Assembly (NCBI GenBank): GCA_021018815.1
Contig: JAITYX010000078.1
Span: 434,001-498,000 of the forward strand
Reading direction: 5' to 3'
DNA from: Talinum fruticosum
Taxonomy: Eukaryota; Streptophyta; Magnoliopsida; Caryophyllales; Talinaceae
Length of the DNA stretch: 64,000 nucleotides
The position numbers were made by a program, and so were the translations under genes. The notes under the pieces were generated by a model. It saw only the letters and a program-made list of their open reading frames with translations. It had not been told where the DNA came from and made no database searches. Shown here piece after piece: positions 12,048 through 24,141 of this stretch. Each line of letters starts with the position of its first letter. Positions within the stretch are counted from its first letter, which is position 1.

Positions 12048-13232
12048 AAATGTCGTTTAGAGCGAGATCTAAAAAAGTCGAGAATGTACCTACTATTTCC
12101 ACGCCCACTACACCATTCGCTTTTGTCCACAACGCAAATCTAGATCTGCTCGGAGTCGCCGGTAAGTAATCAACACCGTTGTTCCTCTTGTTGTTTAATT
12201 TCCGTTTCGCTCACTCATCATCTCTCTTCTTTCTTGTTGCTTTGTCTCGGTATTTGCCGTCATTGCTTTCCTCCTTTATTGTCGCTGTTGGTTTTGTCGT
12301 TCATTGTCTTCGTTGTTTTCCTCATTTTTATGATATGAATCTTTATCCTTTCTTATTTTTCTGCTTTAAGTTATTTACAAGATTTAATATAGTTAAATGG
12401 TGAACGTATTTGGGGTAATGAGGTGAATGTTGAGAATGTGGGTGATGTTTGAAATTGTTAAAATGTTGAATCTTTGTTGAAAAATGTTGAATATTGAGAA
12501 TGTGTGAATATTGAGAATGTGGCTAACATTTATTAAGTTTATTAAGTTGGAAATTTGTGAAATGTTAGAGATTTTGAGAAATGGGTTCAAGATTTTAGGA
12601 TTTAATTTATAGGGAAATAGAATGATAGTTAATGATGGTAAATCGAAAGAGCGCATCCAAATTTTTTAAGGGTTTAGAGAAATAGAAAGATAATTTAAAT
12701 ATAGGGCTTTATTGTTTTTCATATAATTTGATTAATGGCATGCTTCATTAAATTATCGTATGTATTTCATTAGCTTAGAGAACGCATTCAAACATCTCGT
12801 ACATAACAAGTTATCCTAGGTCACGGTACGTGCATAAATGTGGGTATAGAGTTTAGGATATTAGCTTGGTATGTATAGGTTTTTGAATTGTCCGTGTTGG
12901 ACGGTTTGAGAATAATATGATAATAGGTTGTGTGGTTATTATAATGTTATTATAAATTTGAAAAGATATCACGGTGCTCATTTTCCCTCTCGTTTTTCCA
13001 GTGCAATTATGATGACGGTGGGTTTGATGTGTGTATCTTTACTTCGTTACCATACAATTAAGTAAGGATATACACATTAGCCAATTCATTTTCATATGTT
13101 ATACTTGAAGAACTAAGGGGAAATGCTTGTCGGAATTTCGTCAAATGTATGATAAGATTTGATACACGGTCTAGGGTCATATTATTCTTGAATGGGTTTG
13201 GGACCATTTATCCCGAGTAGAAGGATCTCGGG
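12048..13232 (+). other. CACTA-1 leader and intron-like DNA, no gene
   Basis: No supportable coding frame. 12400-12660 repeats GAATATTGAGAATGTG-like phrases and is shared with CACTA-2 (33790-33980). 12500-12960 and 13020-13210 are shared with the minus-strand remnant (7700-5850). It is probably the 5' untranslated and intron region upstream of the TNP2 gene. Confidence 0.6.
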
Positions 13233-13306
13233 CTCATTGAAGACTCGGACTTTACACCTTATTTTTCCGAGTTCTATCAAGGGAATCAGGTATAAGTTTT
13301 TCTTAC

Positions 13307-13790
13307 TCAAATGCTCACCGACTCTCACCTGGATACTCGGATGCCGATTATCGCTGGATACAAAGTTGATAGAAAGAGTACTTCAAGAGCTTGCCAATTT
13401 CTGGGTCAATCCTTAATATCTTGGCACTCAAAGAAGCAAAACTCAGTAGCTCTATCAACTGCCGAGGCTGAGTATATTGCAGCTGGAGCATGTTGCGCTC
13501 GGATCTTATGGATAAAGCAACACTTGAGAGATCTTGGACTTTCTTTCAAATAAGTTCCAATCAAGTGTGACAATCGAGTGCAATTAGCATCACCAAAAAC
13601 CCAGTTCAACACTCAAAGACAAAGCATATTGAGGTCATGTATCATTTCATAAGAGACCATTATGAGAAAGGTGATATTGAACTAAATTTCATTCCTACCA
13701 ATCTTCAACTAGTTGATATCTTTACTAAGCCTCTTGGTGAGGATCAATTTTGTTTTATTAGGAATGAGCTTGGTATGTTAAATGCATAAT
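13307..13790 (+). pseudogene. copia RNase H remnant
   Basis: Copia RNase H: GYKVDRKSTS, SWHSKKQNSVALSTAEAEY at 13420-13476, YIAAGACCARILWIKQHLRD at about 13475-13530, then, after a frameshift at about 13550, KHIEV-type and DIFTKPL-type sequence to about 13740. It is better preserved than copy 1 in the middle (AEAEY intact). The 5' end is the deletion junction with the LTR remnant, so no RT precedes it. Confidence 0.85.
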
Positions 13791-14170
13791 TATGTGCTTT
13801 CTATGTGAAAACTTCATTGCATGATTATGTGTTATGTGTTTACAATTCATTAGTAACCATCGGTTCGGTTGACTTAGTGATACCGAGCCGATAGTTATTA
13901 TTTGCTTACGGTTTATGAGTCACTCGAAACCGAGCGGAATCGGACTCGGATTTTGAGAAAAATGGACATCAATCTTCTTAAATCATCTCTAAATAAGTGG
14001 AGAATTTCAGAATTTATTTTCAAAAATTTTCTCGCGCACTGTGATCGGACAACTAGCCGTTGAGAGACAAACCGTTGGAATTCTAACCGTTGAGGAAAGA
14101 ACCGTCACACCGGTCGAAGTGACTCGCTGAAAGAGCTGAGTCGAACGGATATCGAAGGATGATTATTTTC

Positions 14171-14180
14171 CTATAAATAG
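14171..14180 (+). promoter_or_regulatory. TATA box before the third ORF
   Basis: CTATAAATAG, 241 bp before the ATG at 14421 and followed by a pyrimidine-rich stretch. It is identical in core to the box at 40983-40992 and to the LTR TATA box at 17419-17428. This suggests the third ORF has its own promoter. Confidence 0.6.
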
Positions 14181-14420
14181 CGACTATTCTCCTTCATTTC
14201 GTTACTTTACTTTTCACTTACTCCCTCACCCGAAATCAAAACTTTGCGCACAAGCTCTCGCGTCTACAGCGCCTTCCGGTATTTTCAAGCTTCGTGAAGA
14301 TCATCTCAAGTAAGCTCGGTTGCTCTCATCTCTTTCTTCTACTCCTTTATTTTTTTCTCTCTCTTCGAGTTTTTCTTTCCTCATCCTTCGAAGCCCTCCT
14401 ACTCTCTTTTTCCTTCAAAC

Positions 14421-15742
14421 ATGACAAAAAGAGGCTCTCATCCCGACTTTCTTGGCTCGCCACAAAGAAACCCCGAACCAAAAGCCAAGAAGGCCCCTCA
14501 AATTCTAAACCTATTGTCACCCAAAGCATCTTGCGCTGGATGATAAGTTCTTCCCAACCACCAAATTTTCGTGGTTGCCTCACATCCAATCAATAGGGAT
14601 TTATAATTTTCTTTGTTTCAGCGAGTTGATTTACCCCGAACTCGTATCCGAGTTTTACACTCATCTCACCAGCTCGAAGGTGTTCTAACCTCCAGGGTTC
14701 GTAACGTAATGATTCGCATTAACACTTCCCTTCTCCATTGTCTGTTCAAGGTCTCTTCTCTCTTCTTGAACAGCAATCCAATTCCTTTCATTGAGGTCGC
14801 CGACGACTTCTTTGAAAAGTATGCCAAAGAGTTCCCTCGGTCACGCAAAAATTTTTCTCGTGACTCAGCTACGGTCGAAGCACGTCTTCGTGTTTCTTGC
14901 TGATGAGAACCTTCTTCTCTTGGTACTCTATCAAGGAGAACCCCAACTTCAAGCACCTCAAAGCTCTTTTTGACATTCTTGAGGGCTACGAAGTAGACCT
15001 CTTTCCCTCCATAATTGAGCAAATGGCAGCTATGCCAGCTCAACTCCAAAACAAGAAGAACACCCCTCTTCCTTTCGGTGCTCTTCTCACCCTTGTTTTC
15101 AAACAATTCAAAGTTCCTCTTCCCTCAAACCCAAATGCTGTTTCGAGGCTGTCGTTATTGTCGACAAAAAGGAACTTCAGGGGTATGGATACCAGGAGAC
15201 CCAACCTGGTATCCGGGTACACAGACTCGAGCCGAGGCCATCTTCTTTGCCTCAAACTTAGAAAGATGCCCCCTTTGTTTTCCTGCCCCACCTGGTGGTG
15301 CTTCCACCTCAGGTGCTTCTAAGTCTCTCTCTTCCATTTTGTCCTCCGCCTTCATGGACAAAATCAGCTCTGTGTCCTTGGAATTCAAGGACATACTCCG
15401 GTCATTCAAGACTGTCTTTTAGTCTATGACCATAAACCGTAAAACCGCCCAGTCTCAAATCCAAGAGTGCAGGACTCGCTTATTGAGATGAAGGCCCCGG
15501 TAAAGGAGCAGAGGGAGCTATTAGAGTTTCTCCAGGAGAGCCGGTCCAAGGCAGCTCAGGACCAAGGCGAGTCGGACACATCCGAAGAGTCATCGAGCTC
15601 GGCCAAGACGTCCTCGGATAGAGGAGAGGATGAAGAAGAAGATCAAGAAGAAGCGAAGCCGAGGAGCCTGCAGCTGAGGCAGCTCCTTCTGGCCAAGGGG
15701 AGGCACAATAGGAAGAACAAGGAGCAACAGTTGAGGGTCTAA
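14421..15742 (+). pseudogene. Third ORF (env-like position), deleted copia
   Basis: Begins MTKRGSHPDFLGSPQ; a plausible start because the same spacing from a TATA box is kept in the other copies. Shared blocks are FLNSNPIPFIEVADDFFEKY (14765-14824), ARKNFSRDS-like sequence, LFDILEGYEVDLFPSIIEQM (14970-15025) and LFKQFKVPLPSNP (15095-15130). The end is very acidic and Ser-rich: SDTSEESSSSAKTS is followed by Glu/Asp runs at 15560-15660. Several frameshifts are present (near 14600, 14900, 15150 and 15425). No membrane segment or catalytic motif is seen. It is the longest-preserved of the three copies but is not intact. Confidence 0.72.
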
Positions 15743-16467
15743 GTACTCCTAAAGCTCAACCGGAAGTGATCAGCTCGCACGGCAGTCTCGAGTGGGTCGA
15801 AGACCTTGCTGCACAAGGACAATCAGCGGTCAGCCCGAGTAGTCCCCTCCAGCTGATGAGATACAAGAGGATGAACCTCTGGATCCCCTCATTCCGGGTC
15901 AGCCACTCGAACCGAGCCTTTGCCGGAGATCCTCGTCCTCCCTCCGCCGTGCTCAAGCACATCGTCAAGATCTTATCGGCGCCGGCGCTCCACTCGCCCT
16001 TCCTCTTCAACTCGGACAAACCCATCCCCTCCTTAATCTCTTAGTCTTTTATTTGCAATGTTTTTTTGTTTTGTCCGGACATCGTGTACTTCTTGTTGTA
16101 TTCTTCCCATTTTTTATTTTTTTTTTGCTGAAAGGCAAGGGGGAGAATAGATAGAAAATTAGATGTCTTGTTTAGGGGAGTCTCTCTCACCCTGTGTAAA
16201 TATTTTTTGTGAAGGTAATGAAAGTGCATTTCGTTCCAATGGTTATGAGTTTGTTGCTTAAATGCAAGTATTTCGAGTTCCCATCTAATATGATTTCGTG
16301 CTCAGCATTATCGTTTAAATCAATGCATTTCATTAATAACTTCGTGTATCTGGACTCATGTCTTCTCTTGCTCTGTGATCTATGAAATATCAAGTCTCTT
16401 TTCCGAGCAAGTTTACAAAATCAAACTTATATCACTAACAAAGTTTCCGTCTAAGTACGGAATGCCT

Positions 16468-16486
16468 TTCATCAAAAAGGGGAGAT
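16468..16486 (+). promoter_or_regulatory. Polypurine tract
   Basis: TTTCATCAAAAAGGGGAGAT lies directly before the 3' LTR start TGAAGACTCG. It is the plus-strand primer site. The same motif precedes the LTRs at 26053 and 43264 and matches the Sirevirus style of polypurine tract. Confidence 0.85.
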
Positions 16487-18073
16487 TGAAGACTCGAGAC
16501 TTTACACCTTACCTTTCCGAGTTCTATCAAGGGCATCAGGTATAAGTTTTTCTTACTTATAAAGTTTTGATTCCGAGTCATTCCCTGTGCCTTAGAAACT
16601 TTTCTCGAGTGATATAGTATTTTCTCTAAGTGTTATAGAAATTATTTCATGTATTTATGCATGACTCGTGTGATTCAGAAAGCATATCTGCACTCACTAT
16701 GTTACACTCGGTTCCGAGTCACTCATCACTTAGAATTATCGCATGTTCAAATGCTAGTATTCGTATAACCGAACTCGGGACTCGACTTCATATTACAGGT
16801 CTTATTCCGTATAAGTCGGTGCTTCTAGTTTGAATCATGCTCAGTTTAGATCAAGTTTATTCCCTCTTATATTATTTATTTAACTTGATTCTCTTTTAGA
16901 TCGACTCAAATGGAATTTTGAGTATTATGAATATTAGACTCGAAAATTCCATTTCTTTTTCTGACCCAGATAATTAGTCACTTAATTATCTTAATTATAT
17001 TATTATCTCGTGTCTAATCTTGGACCAAAGTATTTTATACTTTGAGAACCAAATTGATTTACTTTTGTAGGTGATTCAAACGAGGCTATCCTAATTTTGA
17101 ATTATAAAATTAACGGGCTTCAAAACGTCAAATCACCAACAGACAAGGCTTTTTCCACTTCCGACCTAGCCCCGGACATCGTGTCGGGGTTGTCTCGTTT
17201 CCAAACCGGAAATCTGCAACATCAAGCTCAACGGTGGTTTCCACCTTATTTTTCAAGACACCGCCAGTGGTTTTAGGCACTTCCAAGGGAGTCAAAAGTC
17301 GTTATCTAACGTTCATATTTCAACGGATATTTTCCGAGTGACTTAGAAAATCCTTCACAACGGTCATAAAGGAACTTCCAGTCGGAGGATGGACACAATG
17401 GCTAAGCTACTTGGTCATCTATAAATAGAAGCCAACTCTCAAGACTTGGGGATTGCTGAACCAATTGTAAAAATACATACTTGATCGAAAGTCATTGTAT
17501 TCATTCTCAATCTTCTGCTTACAACTCCAATTTTGTAATTCATTATATTCTGAGTTGTAAGGTCTTGTACTTAGTTACAAACTCTCTTCTTACTCTCTAA
17601 GTAAGGTCCCTTGACTGAGCTGTAAAGGTTAACTCAGCTCGCTTGTCCCTAGCTGTAAGAGTTATCTCAGCTAGGAAGTACTAGATGAAATAAGGGAATT
17701 TCGAGTTTAGGAAAAACTTGTAAGAAGTTGTCTAAGGGAGCAACTCGGTTTGAGTCAGTCTATTGTATTTTGTGGATTCAAAATAGTGGATTTGACTTTG
17801 TGCTTGGATTAGCACGGTCCGTGTTTTCTGCCCCGGAGGGTTTCCATGTACTTTCCGTGTTACCAGTTTTCGAGTACATTTTAGACTCGGATTGTTTACT
17901 TGTTCGATCAACTCGATTCTATATTCTTTATTGATTTCGAGTCAGGTCTTTTTGAGTTAATCCGTGACTCCAACTCTACTCATACGAATTTATTCTTTAG
18001 TCATAAGCAAATTTCATCATCACCCTATTCACCCCCTCTAGGGTGACTTAGTCTCTACAAGAGCTAACTTTCA
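16487..18073 (+). repeat. 3' LTR, type 1 (1587 bp)
   Basis: Runs TGAAGACTCGAGAC...AGAGCTAACTTTCA. TATA box CTATAAATAG is at 17419-17428. About 200 bp downstream are two similar boxes, GAGCTGTAAAGGTTAACTCA (17617) and AGCTGTAAGAGTTATCTCAG (17651), which are also kept in type 2 and type 3 LTRs. It is close in length and sequence to the solo LTR at 27293-28884 and to the reverse copy at 34314-35869. The partner 5' LTR is the 69 bp stub at 13238. Confidence 0.93.
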
Positions 18074-19192
18074 CTCATGTCATATTATTTGTGCGTAAGT
18101 ACGTATTTCTCGAACTATATGTCGTGAATTTCATCTCTTGTTTATGGGTAAGTGTAACGCCCCAAATCCATAATCACCGGTTTTTGACTAAACAAGCCGC
18201 TAGCCGATGATTAGCGCAACGGAAAGTAGGTCGGGGCATTACCGCCGCCCTTACCGGAGGAAAGGGCAAGGCTAAAACAATAGGTACATTCCTAACCTTG
18301 GGTTACACTTGCTTTGCCGCTAACAACAAGTGTCTCATGATAAGGCATAAACTATAACTTGTACGAAGATTAAGCATAAGTATAGACTACGATCCAGTAA
18401 ACTACAACAACGACACTTAACCCTTGATACCCCAACTAGGTTGTCGCTGCGAGCCTCGAAGTCCTTAACAGACCTTTGCTTCAAATCTTCCACACCTTTA
18501 CCTAAAACAAAACAAGAAAACATTGTCGAAATGTGAGCCGAAGCTCAATACGTTCACTATCATGCGAGTAAAATAATAGTTATGAACTAATTGAGTTGAG
18601 CGCATGCATTTCAATTCATTTGTAAATGAGGGGGAGTGGATAATGTAAAACTGTTGCTGATTAATTATCCGAATGGATCCCTTTACGATCATCGGGTTTT
18701 TCCTAAACGGATGTGCACACACCCGGACCGATCGGATAGTCCGGTTGAAGGCGGTTAACCGTTACGGGGTTACCAACCTGGATATTGGGCGTACCAAATA
18801 ATGGCACTTGATGGGCGGGTCCATATTAATGATGGCAAATATTATTTGCAAATAATTCTTTATTGTTGTTGATGTCGGCCATATCCGGCCTTGGTTTGTA
18901 AATAAAACATTGAAGGGCACGATCAATGAACGTACCTTGCCGACGTTCCTCCTTCTTTCTCTTATTGGGCGGAATCCGGATGAATGCACGACGCCGGTGT
19001 TTGGTGACCTTAATTAAGAACATAGGAGTTTTTATTAATAACTGAATTTTTATGGCTTATTTATTTATTAAATCATTTCAAACATGCTTGAAATGAAAAT
19101 TAATAAAGTTAGCTTTTACAAAGAAATACTAATGAGATCCTTGATTCACACGATTTATTTATCTTATTTTATGCTATGCATGTATAATCGTA

Positions 19193-19193
<1 letters not shown>

Positions 19194-19237
<44 letters not shown>
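19194..19237. repeat. (AT)n microsatellite
   Basis: About 20 uninterrupted AT units, followed by a short CTAT repeat, within the solo LTR. Confidence 0.95.
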
Positions 19238-19239
<2 letters not shown>

Positions 19240-20052
19240 ATCTATCTATTTGCAGCAACTTTAAAATATATATATATATAACTTTCTTCTAAGCACATAT
19301 ATAAATACATGTATACATTTATATATATACATGAGGTAATCTTAAATATACCTAATTTTCTTCCAATTAATATATTGAACATTTATCTCCTTTAATCATA
19401 TTTTTATGTACCACTTTTTAACCTTATTTTGTTTTGTAAGGGTCCAAAAAGTGTTAATCCTCAAACTCCGGATTCACTTACTCCCCAGGTTCAAAAATCA
19501 CCATCAATCTCTTTCTTAATCTTCTCATTAGGTCAAATAATTATTTGACTAACCAAAAGTAATTCTTGACTCGAATCACTTCCCGAATGTCCTTTATCCA
19601 AGCAATTGTCCATAATCACCCTTTATACAGGGATTGTCCATAAATGTCCTTCATATAGGGATTGTCCATGATTTGTTTTTAATTCAAGTACATCCAAATC
19701 AATTATCACCAAATTCTCTCAAACCCCATGAATCGAGTCACATATGTGCCATAACCATGAGCAAACTTCAATCTTCAAACAAATAAAACAAAATAATGAC
19801 TGATTACAACTTAAACACTTAAATTAAAAAAATGAAGAACCGAATCTGAAAAATTAACCTAAAATTAAACGAACCGAAACCGAAATTTACTTCTAAAAAA
19901 ATTAAATCAAAAGCTGAAAATTACCCTAGAACCAAAGTGGACGGGAGTTAATTTTTGAGGGGTTTTGAGGTGGTTGAGGGTGGTGGTTTGAGGATCGGAG
20001 TTAACCGAACGGAGCGGTCGGCTGCGGTCGCGCGTCATCGGTCGCAGTGAGC

Positions 20053-20106
20053 GGCGCCGGTGGTCGACGAGGCGCCGGTGGCTGACGAGGCGCCGGTGGT
20101 CGACGA
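20053..20106. repeat. 18 bp minisatellite, three units
   Basis: Three head-to-tail copies of GGCGCCGGTGGTCGACGA; the middle copy differs at the CTG/TCG position. It is CpG-rich and lies in the GC block of the solo LTR. Confidence 0.9.
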
Positions 20107-21093
20107 GGCGGTTGAGGCCGGACAGGGGTTGAGGCCGAAGAAACCATGACCAACTGGGCAAAACCGAGGCGAGAGCGAGCGCGAGAATAGAAATATAGCC
20201 GGCGGTGGACTCGGCGTTTGATGGCTGGGACGGCGACCGTAAGGGAGTAGAAGGTGACGGTGGTTGTCGGTGGTGGTGGCGTCTCCGGTGGCTGAGATGA
20301 ACGAAAAGAGGGAGACGAGTGGAGGCAAGCGAAAAAAGGGATAGGGTTTTGGGTGTTTGATGGGGGAATCGACGAAGATGGTGATGATGGTGGTGGTGGC
20401 TAGCCGGCGGTGGCTGTCGGCGTGGCCGGAGGGCCGCCGGTGCTGTCGCCGGCGGCGAAAACAGGAAGGGCGCAGAGCGGAGGAGGGCTCGGTGGTAGAG
20501 AGAGAGGGAGAGGGGACGAAGGCTCGGAGAGGAGAGAGAGAGTGTGAGGAATTAATCAGCTTTAGGTTAGAATAATGAAGCCCTAGGTTAACTTATGCTT
20601 TTATACCCCCTCCTCTAGCCTTCCTCCGAACGGGCCGGTTGACCCTACTCAATCATCCGGCCCAATTCTCATTAGTGCTAATTCTAACCCAACTCACTCA
20701 TCCTCAATATTTCTTAATCTTCTAAACTTATTATTTTTCTCATTAAACTTATCTTAATCTAAGAATTTTTTTATTTTTAGTAATATTAAATTTATACAAA
20801 TTATATTAGTTTCATTTGTTTAAGGATTTTATACTTCAGAATAAATTAGTTATATAATAATGTTAATTATCTTCTAGGTCATTAAAATTTGTGAAATACT
20901 CGTGCGTCGTCGTTGTAATCATCCGGTTCCTGCACTTTAAACAACAAGGACATATATATTTATATATATACACGTACGTATATACATGTGAGTAATATGA
21001 AAATATTTGAAAATTTGAAATGCACGCGCTCATGCTAATCTTGAATGTATTTATAGTTAATTATTTTCTTAGGGACGGGGTGTTACGATAAGG

Positions 21094-24000
21094 TATGGAT
21101 CGAGCGTGGGTTTATAGCGATAGGAGGAGTGTAGATTATCATGATGGTGTTAACAACTTTCTAGGGATTGCCGTCGAACATGCCGTCAAATTCGGAGAAT
21201 AGTCCATATTCTGTCCGTGTTTAAGGTGTTTCAACTCCTCAAGATTCCCCCTAAGGTTGTAAAAGGTCACCTATATCAGCATAGGTTTGACACAATTTAT
21301 AAGGTGTGGATATGGCATGGGTAAGAGGAGTTTGTGAATATACCCGTATGAGAAGAAGATAAGGGTATGATGAAAATGAAGCCAGCAGTAGTATGGAATT
21401 AGAAGATCGACCCGAAGATCTAGTTCGTAGAGTAGAACGTGATTTAGTCGATCAACCACATGTATTGGAGCAATTGTTACCTGATTTGGAAAAGCCTCTT
21501 TACCGGGGTTTGATAAATATACCTGTTTATCAGCTGTTTTGAGGTTGATTAACTAGAAAACGATTAATGGTTGGAGTGAGAAAAGTTTTACGAGACTTGC
21601 TAGGTGTGGTCGGAGATATACTCCTAGAAGGCAATGTCTTTCCCTACCGTACATATGAGGCGAAGAGGATGTTGTGTCCTATGGGCATGGGGTATAAGAG
21701 GATACATGCCTGCCACAATGATTGCATATTGTACCGAAAAGAACATGCAAATAGACACGAATGTCCTAAGTATGGTGTACCTCGATATAAAATGAAAAAT
21801 ATCGATGGAGAGAGTGTTGACGGACCTCCTACAAAGGTGCTGTGGTACTTGCCAATAATACCGAGGTTTAAGTGCCTTTTCTCAAGTGCAACCGATGTGA
21901 AGAACTTGACGTATCATGTTGATGGAATAATTTATGATGACAAGCTACGTCACCCTGCCGATTCTCCTCAATGGAAGAAGATCAATTCACTATTCCCGAA
22001 TTTGGTAGGGAAGCATGGAATCTACATATGGGTCTTTGTAGAGGCGGAATAGACCCCGACGGTGACCTAAGTAGCAAGTACAACTGTTGGCCGTTCTTTT
22101 GGTTATCTACACCTACCATCGTTGTTGTGTATGAAACGCAAGTACATTAAGTTGTCAATGCTCATTTGTGGGCGTCAACAGCCAGGAAATGATATAGATG
22201 TTGACTTGGCGCCTCTTTTGAAGATTTTAAGCTTTTGTGGGATGAAGGTATATTCGGTTTACGATGCATACTGTCAAGAGCAATTTAAATTGCGAGCTAT
22301 GATCTTCACCATAATTAATGACTTCCCGCGTACGGAAACTTGTCCGGATACACCATCAAAAGGACACAAGGTATGCCCCATTTGTGTAGAGGGTACTTGC
22401 TCCTATCAACTCAAGCACAAAAAAAGACGGCCTATCTCGGACATCGAAAGTTTCTTCCCTTTTCCCATCAATATCGTAAGAAAAAGAAAACTTTCAACGG
22501 TAAAATCGAGCTGGATTCTGCTCCAACTTCATTAACAAGACATGAAATATATAAGCAAGTGAAGGATCTTGATGTGGAGTTCGGCTAGCCATACCGACGT
22601 CTATCCGAACATGGTGTATGGAAAAAGAGATCAATATTTTTAATCTTCCATATTGGAAAGAGTTGTATGTGAGACATAGTCTTGATGTAATGCATATAAA
22701 GAAAAACATATGTGAAAGTCTCATTGGCACTCTTCCAAGCATACCGGGAAGACCAAGGACGGCGAGAAAGCACGACTCGATATGTGTTAAATGAGAATAC
22801 GAGAGGAATTAGCACTACAACCAAAGGTGAAGAGAATATATTTACCTTCGGCGTCTTACACATTGAGTTGAACGTAAAATAACGTTTGTGTGAGACCTCG
22901 AGAAACTCAAAGTGCCACAGAGATATTCTTCAAACATCGAAGACTCGTCCCGATGTCCGATTATAGACTAATTGGTCTTAAATCTCACGATTGTCATGCT
23001 TTGATGCAACAAATACTGTCGGTTGCTATCCGAGCCGTGATGCCAAAACATGTGAGACGAGCGATCACAAGTCGTTGATTCGGAGAAATTGGATGATCTT
23101 CGGTGCGGCGTGATCGTTACGTTGTGCCAACTTGAGATGTACTTCCCACCTTCTTTTTAATATCATGGTGTACCACGTTGTCCATTTGGTGAAAGAAGTG
23201 CGATTCCGTGGCACGGGTTTTTACCGATGGATGTACCCTTTTGAACATTTCATGAAAATTCTTAAAGGGTATGTTAGCAATCGATACCGACTAGAAGCAT
23301 GCGTTGTTGAGGCATACACAACCGAGGAGTATGTCAATTCTGCTGTGAATACTACCCCCAAATGGAAGAAGTTGGTATTTCTAAACATCGATTTATAGGG
23401 AAGATCGGTGGGGCAAGGGAGGGTGGGGTCGACGATTCTAACAATAAGTTAGGATATAAGGGATCAAGCACATCTTTATATTCTACAAAATAGCAATGAA
23501 GTGTAGCCGTTCATTGATGACAGTGATCGAGGAAAAAATGAGACGTGGATATAGACCCATCATAATTGCACATTTGTCAATTGGTTCGGAGATAGAGTGA
23601 TCACTAGCCAATTGGAAAAATCACGAGAACATATCTCGTAAACATTAGTCGGCTTCGCTAGAGGGCCGTAGTTGGATGTCATATCTTACCATGGTTATGA
23701 CATCAATGGATACTCTTTCTAGACAAAGAGCCACAACAATAGGAGCACTTGGCAAAATAGTGGGGTTACATTGGAGGCTCATGCACTTCATGTGTTCAGC
23801 TCCAAGGACAAAAATCCCGTTGTAGCTAAAATGTCATATTATGGTGTCATTGAGGAGATATGAGAGCTAGACTATGTTGACTTCCATGAACTCATTTTTC
23901 GGTGCAAATGGGCTAACAATAACAACGGTGTCCCGAGTTGATGAGATGGGATTCAAGATGGTCGATGTGACAAGAAAAGGGCCTAAAGGGGATCAACTCA

Positions 24001-24141
24001 TTATGGCATGCCAAGCAAGACAAGTGTTCTACGTTAAGGACCCGACCAATGATAAGTGGTCTGTTGTTCTTCAAGGGAAGAGGCACGTTGCTGGTGGGGA
24101 TGATGAAGATGAGTTTGTTGAGGAGACCTTACCTTCTCCTT
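21094..24141 (+). pseudogene. TNP2-like CACTA transposase in CACTA-1, broken
   Basis: Start MDRAWVYSDRRSVDYHDGVN at about 21094 matches the transposase-associated N-terminal domain of plant CACTA proteins. Then come QPHVLEQLLPDLEKPLYRG (about 21450), the Transposase_21 core (GMGYKRIHACHNDCILYRKE at 21699, GPPTKVLWYLPIIPR at 21820, DDKLRHPADSPQWKKI at 21936, MKRKYIKLSML at 22128, QPGNDIDVDLAPL at 22179, GHKVCPICVEGTC at 22360), LNVMHIKK-type sequence at about 22690, a DUF4218-like part (VHLVKEVRFRGTGFYRWMYP at 23180-23240) and a DUF4216-like tail (CQARQVFYVKDPTNDKWSVV at 24009-24068). The domain order is complete, but stops and frameshifts occur throughout. It would encode the large catalytic transposase of En/Spm-type elements. 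Confidence 0.88.

Larger units (their letters stand above)
13238..18073 (+). mobile_element. Internally deleted copia in CACTA-1, TSD CTCAT
   Basis: A second, related copia family. It starts TGAAGACTCGGAC (13238) and ends ...GCTAACTTTCA (18073), with exact 5 bp duplications CTCAT at 13233-13237 and 18074-18078. Only the first 69 bp of the 5' LTR remain (13238-13306); then the sequence jumps straight into RNase H. The primer site, gag, protease, integrase and RT are all deleted. RNase H, the third ORF, the polypurine tract and a full 3' LTR of 1587 bp remain. The intact duplication shows that the deletion came after insertion or was carried in as a unit. Confidence 0.9.
18153..21087 (+). mobile_element. 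Probable gypsy-type solo LTR, 2.9 kb
   Basis: Starts TGTAACGCCCCAAATC and ends GACGGGGTGTTACG, near-inverted termini of the kind seen on long plant Ty3/gypsy LTRs. The flanks are GTAAG (18148-18152) and ATAAG (21088-21092), a 5 bp duplication with one mismatch. CACTA sequence resumes directly after it, three bases before the transposase start codon. Inside are a TA microsatellite, a GC-rich block (19900-20530) and a TATA-like CTTTTATACCCC near 20598. No gag, pol or primer site is present, so a solo LTR is the simplest reading. The family assignment is tentative, and an unrelated TIR element is possible. Confidence 0.6.

Noticed and set aside
14347..15409. Several long minus-strand frames (80-146 codons)
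   Set aside because: Antisense to the third ORF of the copia element, whose plus-strand blocks are conserved in two other copies.
19907..20575. Frames in the GC-rich block (84, 97 and 72 codons)
   Set aside because: Low-complexity Arg/Gly/Ser-rich, in overlapping phases, without motifs, inside a probable LTR. High GC lowers stop frequency.
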